Assembly (NCBI GenBank): GCA_025617745.1
Contig: CM046863.1
Location: 56,619,829 to 56,683,828 of the forward strand
DNA: 64,000 nt
DNA from: Heliocidaris erythrogramma
Lineage: Eukaryota; Echinodermata; Echinoidea; Camarodonta; Echinometridae
Reading direction: 5' to 3'
Shown here: positions 24,165-34,846 of the stretch, piece after piece
Position numbering within the stretch: the stretch's first letter is position 1
Layout of the letters: every line of letters starts with the position of its first letter
Program-made: the position numbers and the translations under genes
The notes under the pieces: generated by a model
Databases searched by the model: none
Seen by the model: the letters and a program-made list of their open reading frames with translations, nothing else
Told to the model about the DNA's origin: nothing

Positions 24165-25068
24165 AGGAGAATTAACCCCTGAGTACAAATTTACTTATAT
24201 TGAAAGGTGTAGTATATTCCTACTTATTGGCCTAAATCATTTTCCAATAAGATATCAGAAAAGGGTATAATAAAGATATTCCAACACCCGGTATCGTCTA
24301 CTACTCATTTGCATGGGGGCTGCCATTTTCTTGCTGATTTGGATTTGTACATGAACCATTGAGAAATGTTCCGGTCAGGAAGATATTTTGAATCCAAGAC
24401 CTAAATTGATTTTCTTCATTACCTAAAATCCCATATGTGACGAAAAATATAAAGTGGGTGTTTACATGATTTATAAAAATTAAATCTTTATAATGATACT
24501 TTTAAATTGTCTGGTTTTGCTTAACAAAAATCTATTTTCTTGGGTTTGCCAAACAGAGCAGAGCATAATATATGCAGCATGCATTCTGACTTTTCAAGTC
24601 CCATTATCCGAAAGCAGGTGAATGCATAGTTTGCCGCTATAGATGCTCAGGGAAGAAGCATCCATAAAATTTGAATTAATTTGCTCCGTCCATTGCGTCA
24701 CAGTATCTAGAAAATAGATTTATATTAAGCGAATATCGATTTTCAACAGAAATATATAAGGAAATCTTCAGTTTAAAAATAAATTGACATATCTATTCTA
24801 TATTTTAAATCTCAAATGGGTTTTTAATTTTGAAAAAGGCAATTGGGCATTTGGATTAAGAAAATCTTCTTGTACACATAAAAAAAATGGCAGCCCCCAT
24901 GTATTGCTAGCAGACGATACATATTGCTAGCAGATGATAAATTTTGCTCAGAAAATCTTGATTCGTATCGATCTCGTATATTTTGACGCGAAGCCATATA
25001 GTCTAACAAGTAGGAATAAATAACACCTTTGAACACTATCGTCTTTATTGTTTGAGGTTAATTCTCCT
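24165..25068. mobile_element. 904-bp TIR element with long inverted arms
   Basis: It begins AGGAGAATTAACCCC and ends GGTTAATTCTCCT. The inverted similarity continues inward through AAAGGTGT.AT.TATTCCTACTT and again at CATGGGGGCTGCCATTTT (24312) against AAAATGGCAGCCCCCATG (24886). It is absent from the matching point in block IV copy 1 (12215) and copy 3 (39012), so it is a clean insertion. The flanks give TGAA on both sides, a possible 4-bp target duplication. No transposase frame is present. Likely non-autonomous. Confidence 0.75.
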
Positions 25069-26159
25069 TGAACATTTTTTTTTTTACAGACATGAATCAA
25101 GTCTGGGACCGACCTATAACGTCACCATCCGAGGTTGTGATAGTTGACTCAATCTTTATGAATATTCATATCAATCGCTGCCAGTGTTCTTTAATCAGCC
25201 GACTATATGATTCAGAAGCCTTGTTGGAAGTACGTCAATTCTTACATTAAACACGTTAGTTCTAGATGCTATTCAAGAGTTTAAGAAGAATAATATGAGT
25301 GTATACGTACTTTCAAATTGTCTAGTCCTGACAGGTGTACAAATGTCCACTTTCTGCTTTCTGATCCAATGCAAACTTGTTTCAGAGGATGATGGTCAAA
25401 TTACTGCAGCCATTGCTCCAGAATAGTATGATAAATAGCTGTGCTGTAAAACGAAGTGACAAAAGATTTAGTTGCACATCCGACTGGAAGTTCCACTTAC
25501 ACAATTAAGTTCCAGAATTAGTTTATTTCAAAGGACATAATATTAGATTTAGCTAAAAGGCAAACGTGCCTTTAAATCCCTCGTTCTGTGTCTGCATATA
25601 GAGAAGGCTTTTGTTTTTTACTTCGGTGAATAGCAGTGCTGTATGAAGAAATGACGAATAATTCCTGGTCCGTATAAAATTGATGAATCCAGTGTCATAT
25701 AAAACTATATTCCTCCCAAGGAGAGTATATGATTTGTATTGTCTTTGTAGAAAGTAAATTTAATCAGGAATACATGTAGATCAGTTCCGATATCTAATAG
25801 ATAACTGCCTAATTCTTAAAAACTCCAATTCTGCACGTTCAAAACTCTCACTGGTCTGCGCTTAAATCTAGTATTCAGAGCTCCCGATGTGTATCTGTTG
25901 CCCCTCCAAATGAAAACTAAATTTCAAAGTGACTCCAAAAGGTAATCGCATATTTTGGATCGGTTTGTTCCGCTTCTAGTACTAACCCAACAAGAGATTA
26001 TGAAGAGACCATGAAATTCATTTGTGCTTTCTATCCTATAACTTTGATGACGTGCATTAAATGTAAACAGGCATAAAAGGACAGCAAGGAACAGGAATGC
26101 AATGTATTGCTTTCTATCTTCTGTACAGAAAGTACCACTTCTACTACCAACGCCGGAAC
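25069..26159. repeat. Block IV copy 2, second part, then an R unit
   Basis: This resumes at TTTTTTTACAGACATGAATC as in 12225 and runs to TTTTGGATCGGTTTGTTCC at about 25950-25970. There an intact R unit follows, to about 26150 (ATGACGTGCATTAAATG, CAATGTATTGC). In copy 1 the R unit is broken by a LINE at this very point. Confidence 0.75.
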
Positions 26160-27580
26160 CACTACCACCACCATCTAAATGTATAAAATACAGGTCGCCT
26201 AAGAGGTTTAATGAAAGCGAGATTTATGCAATATGGATTGCAGCTTTTGGGGTCAAAATACTGATATTGATGTTCTATGGGGAAAATGGGAAAGATCTTC
26301 ATTAAATATTGTTGATAATCACTAGACACGTAGAATTAAAGAAAAACATACGCCTTGAATTACAAGTAATATACGGGATAAGAAGTTGAAGGAACTCATG
26401 AAATCAAATGCTGAAGTTGAGTGGGTCATGTATAAAAAACTTTGAAATTAAGTTTGGGCCCAAAGTTATTTTCCATATTTATAAATAATATGCCTAGGGT
26501 ACTGAAACACTCTAAATTGTTTTGTACGCGTATGATACATCGATATATGCGGAAGGTACAACTTTATCTGAAACACAAAGTAAATTACAAGAAAATTTGT
26601 AAAATGTTGACTGGTTAGAAAGAAACCGCGTGATGATAAATTATGAAAAACAAAATGCATGATAATTGGTACACGAACTAGACTATCGCAATCTGTGCAG
26701 TCTAATGAAACCCCTTTTAACATGATTTGTGATAACCATTAGAAGCAAGTTTTATCCTTTGAATGTTTGGGAGTAACAATAGATAATGAGCTCTCGTGGA
26801 AGGAACATGTATCCAAAGTATCTGGTAAAGGAAGCAGGAATCTTGGTGTAATAAGAAGATTAAAAGGGTGTGTTAATGAAAATACATCCCTCACCTTGTA
26901 TAATGCTATGGTTATGCCTATTCTAGATTATTGTTGTACTGTTTTGATGATAGATTCAAGGAAGACACTGAAAGATTAATCAAGTTGCAGAAAGGGCTGC
27001 TAGGATGATTTTAAAAGCAGATTTTATGACTCCTTCTGATACGTTATTCGCTTCTTTAGGCTGGACGCATTTTGTATATATATATATATAGAGTTCGTTT
27101 TTTCAGATATATCTTAATGTTTAAATGCATGAAAGGTATTGCCCCCTCATGTTTGTCGAAGTTATTTGGTTTTAGGAAAGACCTTCATACACATGGAACT
27201 AGATCATTGTCCCCAAAATAAGTTACGTTATCCCAAATGTAATACAGAATCCTTCAAACATTCGTTTCACTATTTAGCAGTCTCACTTTGGAACCATCTC
27301 TTGCATCCTTCCGTCAATTTTTCTATAATAATCTTTAATTGCCTTCCTTATAATTCAATTTGTTTATCAACTGCGTTTGTAATTTTAGCAAACATGTGTT
27401 ATGTCATTGCTGAATAAGATTTTTTTAATTCATTTATGTTTTTAGTTTATTACACATAATGATATTGATTAAATATTCATGTATGATGCTCGCATTTTAT
27501 TTCTATTGTGTACAGGACCACAAGGAGGAGCAGCATTTTTTGATTTGGTTCCCTGGTTAAATATTGTGAATAAATAAATA
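26160..27580 (+). mobile_element. LINE (CR1/L2-like), relative of the 13.1-kb copy, internally deleted
   Basis: The 3' end is the same as at 15150-15208 (CAAGGAGGAGCAGCATT, then CCCTGGTTAAATATTGTG and AAATAAAT). The 5' part at 26180-26440 includes a linker ahead of the RT. The body then jumps to LFSIFIN within the RT. The palm core with the first catalytic Asp is missing, and the catalytic box reads AYD where ADD is expected. Thumb and C-terminal parts (LGVTIDNELSWKEHVSKVSG, 26764 onward) are readable in pieces. It is inactive. Confidence 0.8.
26760..27417 (+). pseudogene. RT thumb and C-terminal remnants of the 26-kb LINE
   Basis: 26767-26979 reads GVTIDNELSWKEHVSKVSGK, then GVIRRLKGCVNENTSLTLYN and MPILDYCCTV. 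27139-27417 reads parts of the C-terminal domain such as YPKCNTESFKHSFHYLAVSL. Frame changes separate the pieces. A (TA)n expansion lies at 27076-27090. Confidence 0.75.
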
Positions 27581-27599
27581 ATTAAATTGTGAATAAATC

Positions 27600-27748
27600 A
27601 CCACTATAATACGCGGTCACTACGACTCCTACTAAAAATAGTGTTATCTCTGCTACTACCACTTATGCCACATTAACTAATGCAACTATTAGTGTTACTA
27701 CAGCTGCTTCTACTAGTTCTACAACAAAAGCAACAACTATTACATCTA

Positions 27749-27779
<31 letters not shown>

Positions 27780-27946
27780 CACTTATACCACTACTACTTC
27801 TTGTTATTCTACTACTATTACTACTTCTACATCAACAACAACAGCAGCAGCTACTACTACAATACTAACTGCTACTATTACTAATACTGCTACTACTACT
27901 ACTACTAATACTAATACTTCTATACTGCTACTACTATCACTGCTAT

Positions 27947-27984
<38 letters not shown>

Positions 27985-28117
27985 CTTCTACTACCACTAC
28001 TACTACTACTACTACTACCACTTATACCACTACTACTTCTTGTTATTCTACTACTATTACTACTTCTACATCAACAACAACAGCAGCAGCTACTACTACA
28101 ATACTAACTGCTACTAT
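27600..28117. repeat. TAC-rich microsatellite with a 239-bp tandem duplication
   Basis: Mostly TAC/ACT triplets with CAA, GCA and TTC variants. The stretch from ACTTATACCACTACTACTTC (27781) to CTGCTACTAT recurs at 28020-28117, a period of 239 bp. A third part resumes at 28840 beyond an insertion. Confidence 0.85.
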
Positions 28118-28839
28118 ATGACACCTCATTAGATCCTTGCCATTTGATTGGTTGTTTGATGTTGATCATTTGTCCCATTGAACAATGACGTCATCAATCG
28201 TGCAAATTTGATCCATTCACCGTGCAATTTTGGATCCATACGAAATTGTCCATTGCACTCGCGACCACCAACACGTCTACATACGCGCAAACGACTTGCC
28301 TTTGCAGCGCGCATGCGACTATCAAGTACATTGATGGACCGCCGCGGCTGCGCGCTTAGCATCTAACCTCTGACATGCATGGTTGGCCGGTAAACGAAAA
28401 ATAAAATGACCATGCCGCAGTTTATCTGTTATGCCAAGGATTTATGAACAATTTTGGATTGTATTGTGTTTTAAATAACTGACTGTTTTTGCAAGTTAAC
28501 TGACAACAATTTTGGATTGGATTGGATTTCTATTTGAATTTCTTGTTTGACTGTGAACATCTGGACCTGAAAAGGACCAGTGTTGCAAAACAAAATGTAA
28601 GTCCCTTCACTCTTGTTTCTTTATTCATAAAATGTCAAATGAGAAGGATAGATATTTTTAGGTGTCATATAAAACAAATAATGAATGTTTTTTCATTCGT
28701 GCAATGGACAGAATATTTCATTCGGTGAAAGATGAAATTTGATCCATTCAACTCGGCTCCGCCTCGTTGAATGGATCATTTCATCTTTCACCTCATGAAA
28801 TATTCTGTCCATTGCACTCATAAACATCCATTATTTGTA
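28118..28839. mobile_element. 722-bp insertion with TACTAT duplication and a terminal 78-bp hairpin
   Basis: The microsatellite is interrupted exactly: TACTAT (28112-28117) precedes and TACTAT (28840-28845) follows, and the repeat then continues in register. The left end ATGACACCT is inverted at 28660-28668 (AGGTGTCAT). From 28671 to 28839 lies a long hairpin whose arms share GTGCAATGGACAGAAT and GGTGAAAGATGAAA around a GC-rich loop (CTCGGCTCCGCCTC). A GC-rich patch sits at 28250-28370. No transposase is seen. A hairpin at one end is unusual for a plain MITE. Class is uncertain. Confidence 0.7.
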
Positions 28840-28945
28840 TACTATTACTAATACTGCTACTACTACTACTACTAATACTAATACTTCTATACTGCTACTG
28901 CTATCACTGCTATTACTACTACTACTACTACTACTACTACTCCTT

Positions 28946-28979
<34 letters not shown>

Positions 28980-30000
28980 AAAATTACTACTACTACTACT
29001 ACTACTATTACTCCAACTAATGTTTCTACTTCTTGAGCTGCTGCTGCTACAACTACTACTTCTACAACTATTAGTTTTACCACTACAACTGCAACTACTG
29101 CGGCAGATAGGACATTCGATGTTTCATTTACTCCATGCATCTCTTCATAATTTGCAAATCATATTTTTGCATTTTGCATGGTTTCATTTCGCAACAGCAC
29201 AGAAACGTTTTCCTTTGGTCTCATTTCATTTTGACTGCAAGCATGTTTTGACAGGTGTTGTTGTTGTGTTGGTCTTTTTTTCTTTTTACAATTCCAGTAT
29301 GGACTAGTGATGTATATCTCCTTTCAATTCAATAAAGGTCTGTTAAACACGATTAACAGTAAACAGACTGAATTGTACTTGCTTTACAGCAAGCGAATTT
29401 CATTTAATGTTTTTTTTTCTTCTTTTTTTTCAGTTTTTAATATCGGTTATTCATAATATTATTGAATATTTTACATGGTAATGTGCGTTATATTGTATAT
29501 ACACTCATTGAAATGTTGATTTATGATTCATGTATTTTCATTTTATGGAATCAAAATATAGATCACTGCACAAGAAAAATGGAAAGTTGTGTAGTGCAAA
29601 TTCAACGTATCATTTTAATGTATTATATAATTTAATTCGATTTTAGATTGGGTTACTGATTTTGTTTCGTTTTTGTTTCGCTCTATTTTGTATTGACAAG
29701 TTTTGGTAAGTTATGTTGTTATTTGTAGCTCAGCTTGTTAGATTTTGTTTTGATTTTGCTTTGTGATATTTATATCGATAGAAAAATAGATTATGAACAA
29801 AATTTATGTTGATCCAAAGTGTTATTTAATAGAGATCCTATTGTCGTCAATGACTCACTGCCTGATAGAAACTCCGTACTATTAATCAAATATGTGCAGT
29901 CCATTGTTGTATTTCAGCAGACCTTTTGAAGTGTATACTATATCCTTCAGACTAATAAAATGTAAACCTCTTACACTAACCATACTCACAAAAGCTTACA
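28840..30000. repeat. Block V, copy 1: TAC tract then unique-like sequence
   Basis: TAC triplets to about 29033, then a stretch beginning GCGGCAGATAGGACATTCG with TTTGCAAATCAT, GCAACAGCACAGAAA and TTCAATTCAATAAAGG, ending at an R unit. The same series is found at 40140-42120. The AATAAA sites are AT-rich context and give no gene call. The TAC-derived Leu and Tyr runs are not protein genes. Confidence 0.75.
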
Positions 30001-30420
30001 GTCACCTTAACCACAGTAATATCATGGTTTGTTCCCCTTCTGCATGGTAAAAACCCAACAAAAGGCAACATATCTTATGATAAATCAACCGTGAATTGCT
30101 TTTAACCTGCATTCGTGTTTTAATTCTGTACACATGTATTTGAAATTGGGAAGAGAATATACCAGGGATAAAATATGCCATGTATTTCCTGCTATTTAAC
30201 TTCTTTCCAATAACTATACTAGTACTACCGCCAATACTACCGCTACTACTACTTCTACTATTACTACTATTACTGCTACTACTACTACTACTACTACTTC
30301 TACTACTACTACTACTACTACTACTGCTACTACTATATATGCATATCATATTTATGTGGTACAAATCATGCAAACCTGCCATCCGCCTTTGTAAGTGATG
30401 GACCTGGTACAATTGCAAAT
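29995..30420 (+). repeat. R unit with TAC tract
   Basis: GGTTTGTTCCCCTTCTGC at 30026 is followed by AACCCAACAAAAGGCAAC, then ATGCCATGTATTTCCTGC and a TAC tract at 30206-30336. Beyond the tract comes TTTATGTGGTACAAATCATG, which is shared with 34230 and 49420. Confidence 0.75.
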
Positions 30421-31440
30421 TTCTCACTATTATGTTGATGCTAATACTCTGTCAAATGATTTCTTTTGACTTTTTAAACCATCTTGGACTGATAATGTTA
30501 TTCACCTTGTGTATTGTATTCTACTTTTCTTGAATAAAGAAATGATATCAACAGAACTACTTCCACTGCTACTACTACTATTTCGACTGTAATCGCACCC
30601 AAAATCGTTCATACTCAAAATAATTAAATCAAATTGTAAACTCTTCGTACTCTCTAAATTTGCAATTTTCGACACAGTGGTATTACTGGAGGGTTTGTTC
30701 CTCTTCTGGAAAAAAAAGGAAGCATATTCATGAGCGACCGAAATTTTCTCCTCTGCATGATAAGCTTTTAGCTTGATGACGTGCCAACATTTGTTTGAAG
30801 TAATTGCCATTTTAACAAAATACAACATGGATTTAACGTGCACCTTCTTTACTCTGTTATCACTATACTGCATACACTTCTATCACATGCATGAATACTT
30901 CTAAAGGCTCGCTCAAATATGAAGGGGTAAACAGCCTATTTAAAAAAATAATAATATTAAGCGTACTGCGCTTCACGTTCGTGTATATTAAAACACGCAG
31001 GTAAGTGGGTAGGCATAGGACCTTCGGTGCTTCATGCATCCCTACTTGCCATTCATTAATACACAAAAAACCCGCCGCAGTTTTTGAGGGCGGTTTGCCG
31101 CTTTATATGTGAACGAGCCTAAAGACTATAACTACCGCAGTTAACACTGCTCCTATATTCGTATACAAAACATTTACACTCCAAGAAATTCAACCAACTT
31201 GGATCTCTTGGGGACACTCCATTAATTTTTTTTTTAATGATACAATGATATTATTGGATTATTGGATGGTTTGTTCCGCTTCTGATAGAAACCCAACAAA
31301 GGGATACATATTTTGTGATAAAGCATCCCTGAATTTTCTTTTATCTGGGTTAACCTTTAACCTTGATGACGTACTTTAATCAGTAAACATGTTTTGACTT
31401 TGGGAAGGAAATACAACATGAATTATACATGCCATGTACA
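30420..31440 (+). repeat. Two further R units in tandem
   Basis: The anchors lie at 30692 and 31268. Each is preceded by a GACACAGTGGTATTAC- or TTATTGGATTATTGG-like lead. The first carries AGCATATTCATGAGCGACC and GATGACGTGCCAAC. The second has ACCCAACAAAGGG, AACCTTGATGACGTAC and ends CATGCCATGTACATGTATT. Small frames across them are not convincing. Confidence 0.7.
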
Positions 31441-31515
31441 TGTATTTACTACTACCCACTTATACAACAACAATACTACTACTACCACCACCCATCACCA
31501 TCACAACTACTTCAA
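31441..31515. repeat. Short TAC/ACC tract
   Basis: Imperfect ACT/ACC/ATC triplets between an R unit and a LINE fragment. The same order (R unit end, triplets, LINE fragment) is seen at 44270-44325 and 50970-51045. Confidence 0.7.
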
Positions 31516-32150
31516 TCCCCATCGCTACTACTGTTGGTTTATCGTATAAGCTAAAGCATTGTATGCCGTTCAATATTTTATACATGATGTACAACTCCTT
31601 GATACTTCCTTATATTTTTTTTATTGTTATAGCTTATGGACAGACTCAATGTATATAAACCTGCTGATGAAGTGCTTCTTTTGCAAAAGAAAGCAATTCG
31701 TGTCTGTACGAATGCTGGTTATCGTGAACATTCGGACCCTCAATTTCCGAAGTTTAAACACTCAAAGTTACTTATATAAACTTTATACAAAAGGCAGTGT
31801 TTTATGTCCCGTTGAATAACATTTGGTTGCTTTTCTAATTCCCAACCTTATTCAATTTAAATAAAGATATCCATGCACTACCACTTGCTGTGCATACTAA
31901 GCCATCCGTATCTTGCTTCAGAAAGACACAAGTTAGTACTTTTTAATAAATGACTGATGCAAACTTCTTTATGTTAAGTATTATGATTAAATGGTTAGAT
32001 ATTTGATACTGACCTTTCAACCATTTATATTTGTATCATAGTTTGGTTAATAATCGTCTTCATATTTACCATTACATTTTTTGTTGTTTATTCTATTGCC
32101 AAACGATGTTTTCTAATGTTTAAAGGTACTTGACTCAATTAGCATTCATG
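31515..32150 (+). pseudogene. LINE C-terminal fragment, copy 1
   Basis: Residues VGLSYKLKHCMPFNILYMMY, then LLLQKKAIRVCTNAGYREHS in the next frame, and FNLNKDIHALPLAVHTKPSV match the thumb and C-terminal region of a CR1/Jockey-group LINE ORF2. At least three frame changes are present. Copies of the same fragment lie at 44310-44460 and 51040-52010, always after the same R unit plus triplet tract. It therefore travelled with the array. Confidence 0.75.
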
Positions 32151-32195
32151 CTATTTTCTGGTTCCTTTTATTATTCATAACTCTGTTCTCTCTAA

Positions 32196-32462
32196 ATGTG
32201 TATACCTTTTATTTTGTTATTTTTTTGTGTGTGTGTTTGTTTGTTTGTTTGTTTTGTTTTTGTTTTTGTTTTATTTGTTTTTCATGTTGTTGTTGTTTTT
32301 GTGGGTTTTTTGTTTTTTTGTTTGTTTGTTTTTTGTTGTTTTTTGTTGGTGTTTTTTTTTTTTTTGGGGGGGGGGGGGGGTTCTTGGATAAATATATTTC
32401 AAGTTCAAATTCACCTTCATCCCACAAGGCAATCATAATTCCCACCGTTATAACAGTTGGTT
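32196..32462. repeat. T/GT low-complexity tract, poly-G run and duplicated flank
   Basis: Runs of TTTG and TTTTTG end in T(11)G(15) at about 32355-32380. The following TTCTTGGATAAATATATTTC to AACAGTTGGTT recurs at 34660-34745 after a similar T/G tract. Frames through this tract (Cys/Phe/Val rich) are not genes. Confidence 0.8.
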
Positions 32463-32463
32463 T

Positions 32464-33419
32464 CTGATAGCAGAAAGTGGTAAAAATTACGTGATATTTA
32501 CGTCGGGGTTTTCGTCTTTTTTACGTCCTGTAATTACGTCAATAAGACGACAACTTGCACCAACGCAAGACGTCAAGAGGACGTCTTATTTTGACGTCAT
32601 CTGTACACTGCAAAAACTGAAGTGCTGAGCACTTTTTGAGGGCATGCATAGGGACTGCACTCAGAGTGCTATTGAATGCACACAGCGTGCTATTTCAGGA
32701 CTTTCACGGGAGCTGGACAGGCTCCTTAAACTGCTAAACATTCACACAAAAAAATGATTTGGGCGAGCTTCGAACCAGGGTCCTCTGATCGAGAATTGCT
32801 GGCATTACCGCTAGACTAACTCACATTGTACGATTTAGAGCAGATCATATTGTTACATAGTGAATTTACGACACCACATAGTTCATGTTATCTATTTGAC
32901 TCCCATGACTAAACTGGATTGCAAGAAGCATTTGTTAGTCCATCGGTAACGTCAGCGCCTCCCAATCAGCGGAACCTGGTTCGAGGCTCGCCACGGTCAC
33001 ATTCTTTTTTTTTGCTGGTAAATTAGCACACTACAAGTGCTATAAACAGCATTTCAGGTGCAGTCACTATACATGCCCCTAAAAGTAGCACTTTAGTTTT
33101 TACGGTGTACAAGACGTAGAGATGACGTCAAAATAAGACGTCCTCTTGACGTCTTGCGTTGGTGTAAGTTGTCGTCTTATTGACGTAATTACAGGACGTA
33201 AAAAAGACGAAAACCGCGACGTAAATATCACGTCATTTTTAACACTTTCTGCTATCAGGGAAGAGGAATGAAGACGTAGAGATGACGTCAAAATAAGACG
33301 TTCTCTTGACGTCTTGCGTTGGTGCAAGTTGTCGTCTTATTGACGTAATTACAGGACGTAAAAAAGACGAAAACCACGACGTAAATATTACGTCATTTTT
33401 TAACACTTTCTGCTATCAG
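32464..33419. mobile_element. MITE with CTGATAGCAGAAAG ends, rich in GACGTC and CRE-like palindromes
   Basis: The left arm (32464-32602) begins CTGATAGCAGAAAGTG and runs through TTACGTCCTGTAATTACGTC and AAGACGTCAAGAGGACGTC to TTGACGTCAT. The right arm (33111-33258) is its inverse and ends CACTTTCTGCTATCAG. The right arm is then repeated in tandem (33271-33419), with a period of 160 bp. Each arm holds a perfect TGACGTCA, the CRE bound by CREB/ATF factors, and several half sites. Another foldback is inserted in the centre. No frame is convincing. Confidence 0.75.
32607..33106. mobile_element. 500-bp foldback with a tRNA-like sequence in each arm
   Basis: It is flanked by GTAC on both sides (32603-32606, 33107-33110), begins ACTGCAAAAACTGAAGTGC and ends GCACTTTAGTTTTTACGGT. 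Inside, the minus-strand arm (32762-32826) carries TAGTCTAGCGGTAATGC and GGTTCGAAGCTCGCC. The plus-strand arm (32931-32993) carries TTAGTCCATCGGTAACG and GGTTCGAGGCTCGCC. These resemble tRNA A and B boxes. It sits at the centre of the outer GACGTC MITE, so it is the later insertion. Confidence 0.7.
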
Positions 33420-33421
33420 GG

Positions 33422-33541
33422 AAAATGTCAATATGGCACGAAAAAGAGACATGATAACGAAGCTTTTCGACCTGCACTCATCAGGTTATCACGCAGGTAT
33501 ATAACAAATTACTTGAAATCAACTATATTACACTCGATGAG
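33422..33541 (-). repeat. 120-bp segment with hammerhead motif, copy 1
   Basis: This matches 34818-34937 with about four to five differences in 120 bp. It lies directly right of the GACGTC MITE. The flank to the left of that MITE (32380-32462) also matches the flank of the second copy, so the duplication was larger than this segment and the MITE came in between. Confidence 0.85.
33451..33492 (-). ncRNA. Candidate minimal hammerhead ribozyme, copy 1
   Basis: Read on the minus strand: stem I 5' strand GUGAUAAC, core CUGAUGAG, a short loop UGCAGGU, core CGAAA, the palindrome-containing AGCUUC, then stem I 3' strand GUUAUCAU, which pairs over all eight bases. The UH cleavage dinucleotide would be UC, with the cut expected between 33459 and 33458. 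Stem III is only one or two pairs within AAGCUU, which two molecules could share as a dimer. That is the minimal form described for Penelope-like elements. Weak point: stem II has only its closing G-C pair. Cleavage is not shown. Confidence 0.55.
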
Positions 33542-34020
33542 TGTGAATTTTCACAAACTTCACCCACAAATTCCGTTGCTTATTGAGCTTTGGAAAGGTG
33601 AAGAAACTGATGTTGGGGTTCTTCGAAGTATTGTAACACCCCCCCCCCCCCCCCCCCCCCAACCAGAACGCAATTTCTTGGTATTTTGCCACAAAACGTA
33701 GAAAATTCCCCCAAAAGAAAGCGACTTTCGTTGATGTTGGTTTTACACACGATTTCAATAGCGCACGTTATGCATGCACCGGATGAATTGACCTACATAT
33801 GATGAATTGATCAACTCTACTCAGTGACGTCATAGGAGGTCAACCCCGCTTCGATGTTTATCAGTCTGTTTGAGAAATCTGGCTCAATAAGGGCAATAAT
33901 CAAGGGTACATTTTAAGCCAAAAAAAATTATTTGCTAAAATTGATGAAAACTTTATTTCAATATGTTTATTATTTATTTAGAAACCATATTCTTGCAATT
34001 GGGGGTCTGAAAAAATCACC
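33542..34020. other. Unassigned sequence with a poly-C run
   Basis: It contains a C run at about 33640-33660 and CAGTGACGTCATAGGAGGTC near 33821. No gene or known element end is seen. Frames through the C run read as Pro or Gly runs only. Confidence 0.4.
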
Positions 34021-34182
34021 ATATGAGCTCTTTAAGCAGTACACATGTATTTGAAATTGGGAAGGGAATATAGCAGGGATAAAAATATGCCATGTATTTC
34101 CTGCTATTGAACTTCTTTACAATAACTCTACTAGTACTACCGCCACTACAACTGATACTACTAATTATACTACTAATACTAT

Positions 34183-34221
<39 letters not shown>

Positions 34222-34817
34222 TGCTATATATGTTTATAATATTTATGTGGTACTAATCATGCAAACCTGCCATCCGTCTGTATAAGCGATGGACCTGGTA
34301 CATTTACTTTCTCACTATTATTTTTTATGTTAATACTCTGTCTAATGATTTCCTTTTCTTTGTCAAACCATGTTGAAATGATAATGTTATTTACTTGTGT
34401 ATTGTATTCTACTTTTCCTGAATAAAGAAATGACATCAACAAAACTACTTCTCCTGCTACTACTACTGCTACATTCGACTGTAATCGTACCCAAAATCGT
34501 CCATACTCAAAATAATCAAATCAACTTGTAATCTCTTGGTACTCTCTTATGAAAATTCGCAATTTTCGACACAGTGGTATTACTGGAGGGTTTGTTCCTC
34601 TTCTGTTGTTTTTTGTTTTTTGTTTTTTGTTTTTTTTTTTTTTTTTTGGGGGGGGGGGGTTCTTGGATAGATATATTTCAAGTTCAAATTCAACTTCATC
34701 CCACAAGGCAATAATAATTCCCACCGTTATAACAGTTGGTTGCTTTTCTGATTCCCACCCCTATTCACATTGAATAAACATATCCATATATCAATAATTT
34801 CTTGGTAGGCCTACTAC
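34020..34817 (+). repeat. R unit pieces, TAC tract and LINE scrap
   Basis: 34040-34130 is an R unit end (ATGCCATGTATTTCCTGC), followed by TAC triplets to 34225 and then TTTATGTGGTACTAATCATG as at 30345. A new R unit starts near 34480 (anchor 34589) and runs into a T/G tract ending in a G run (34647-34658). After that, TTCTTGGATAGATATATTTC and TGCTTTTCTGATTCCCACC resemble the LINE C-terminal end seen at 31830. Confidence 0.7.
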
Positions 34818-34846
34818 AAAATTTCAATATGGCACGAAAAAGAGAC

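Noticed and set aside
32196-32467. Cys/Phe/Val-rich membrane-protein-like frames
   Set aside because: The whole stretch is a TTTG/TTTTG low-complexity tract ending in T and G runs, with mirror frames on the other strand.
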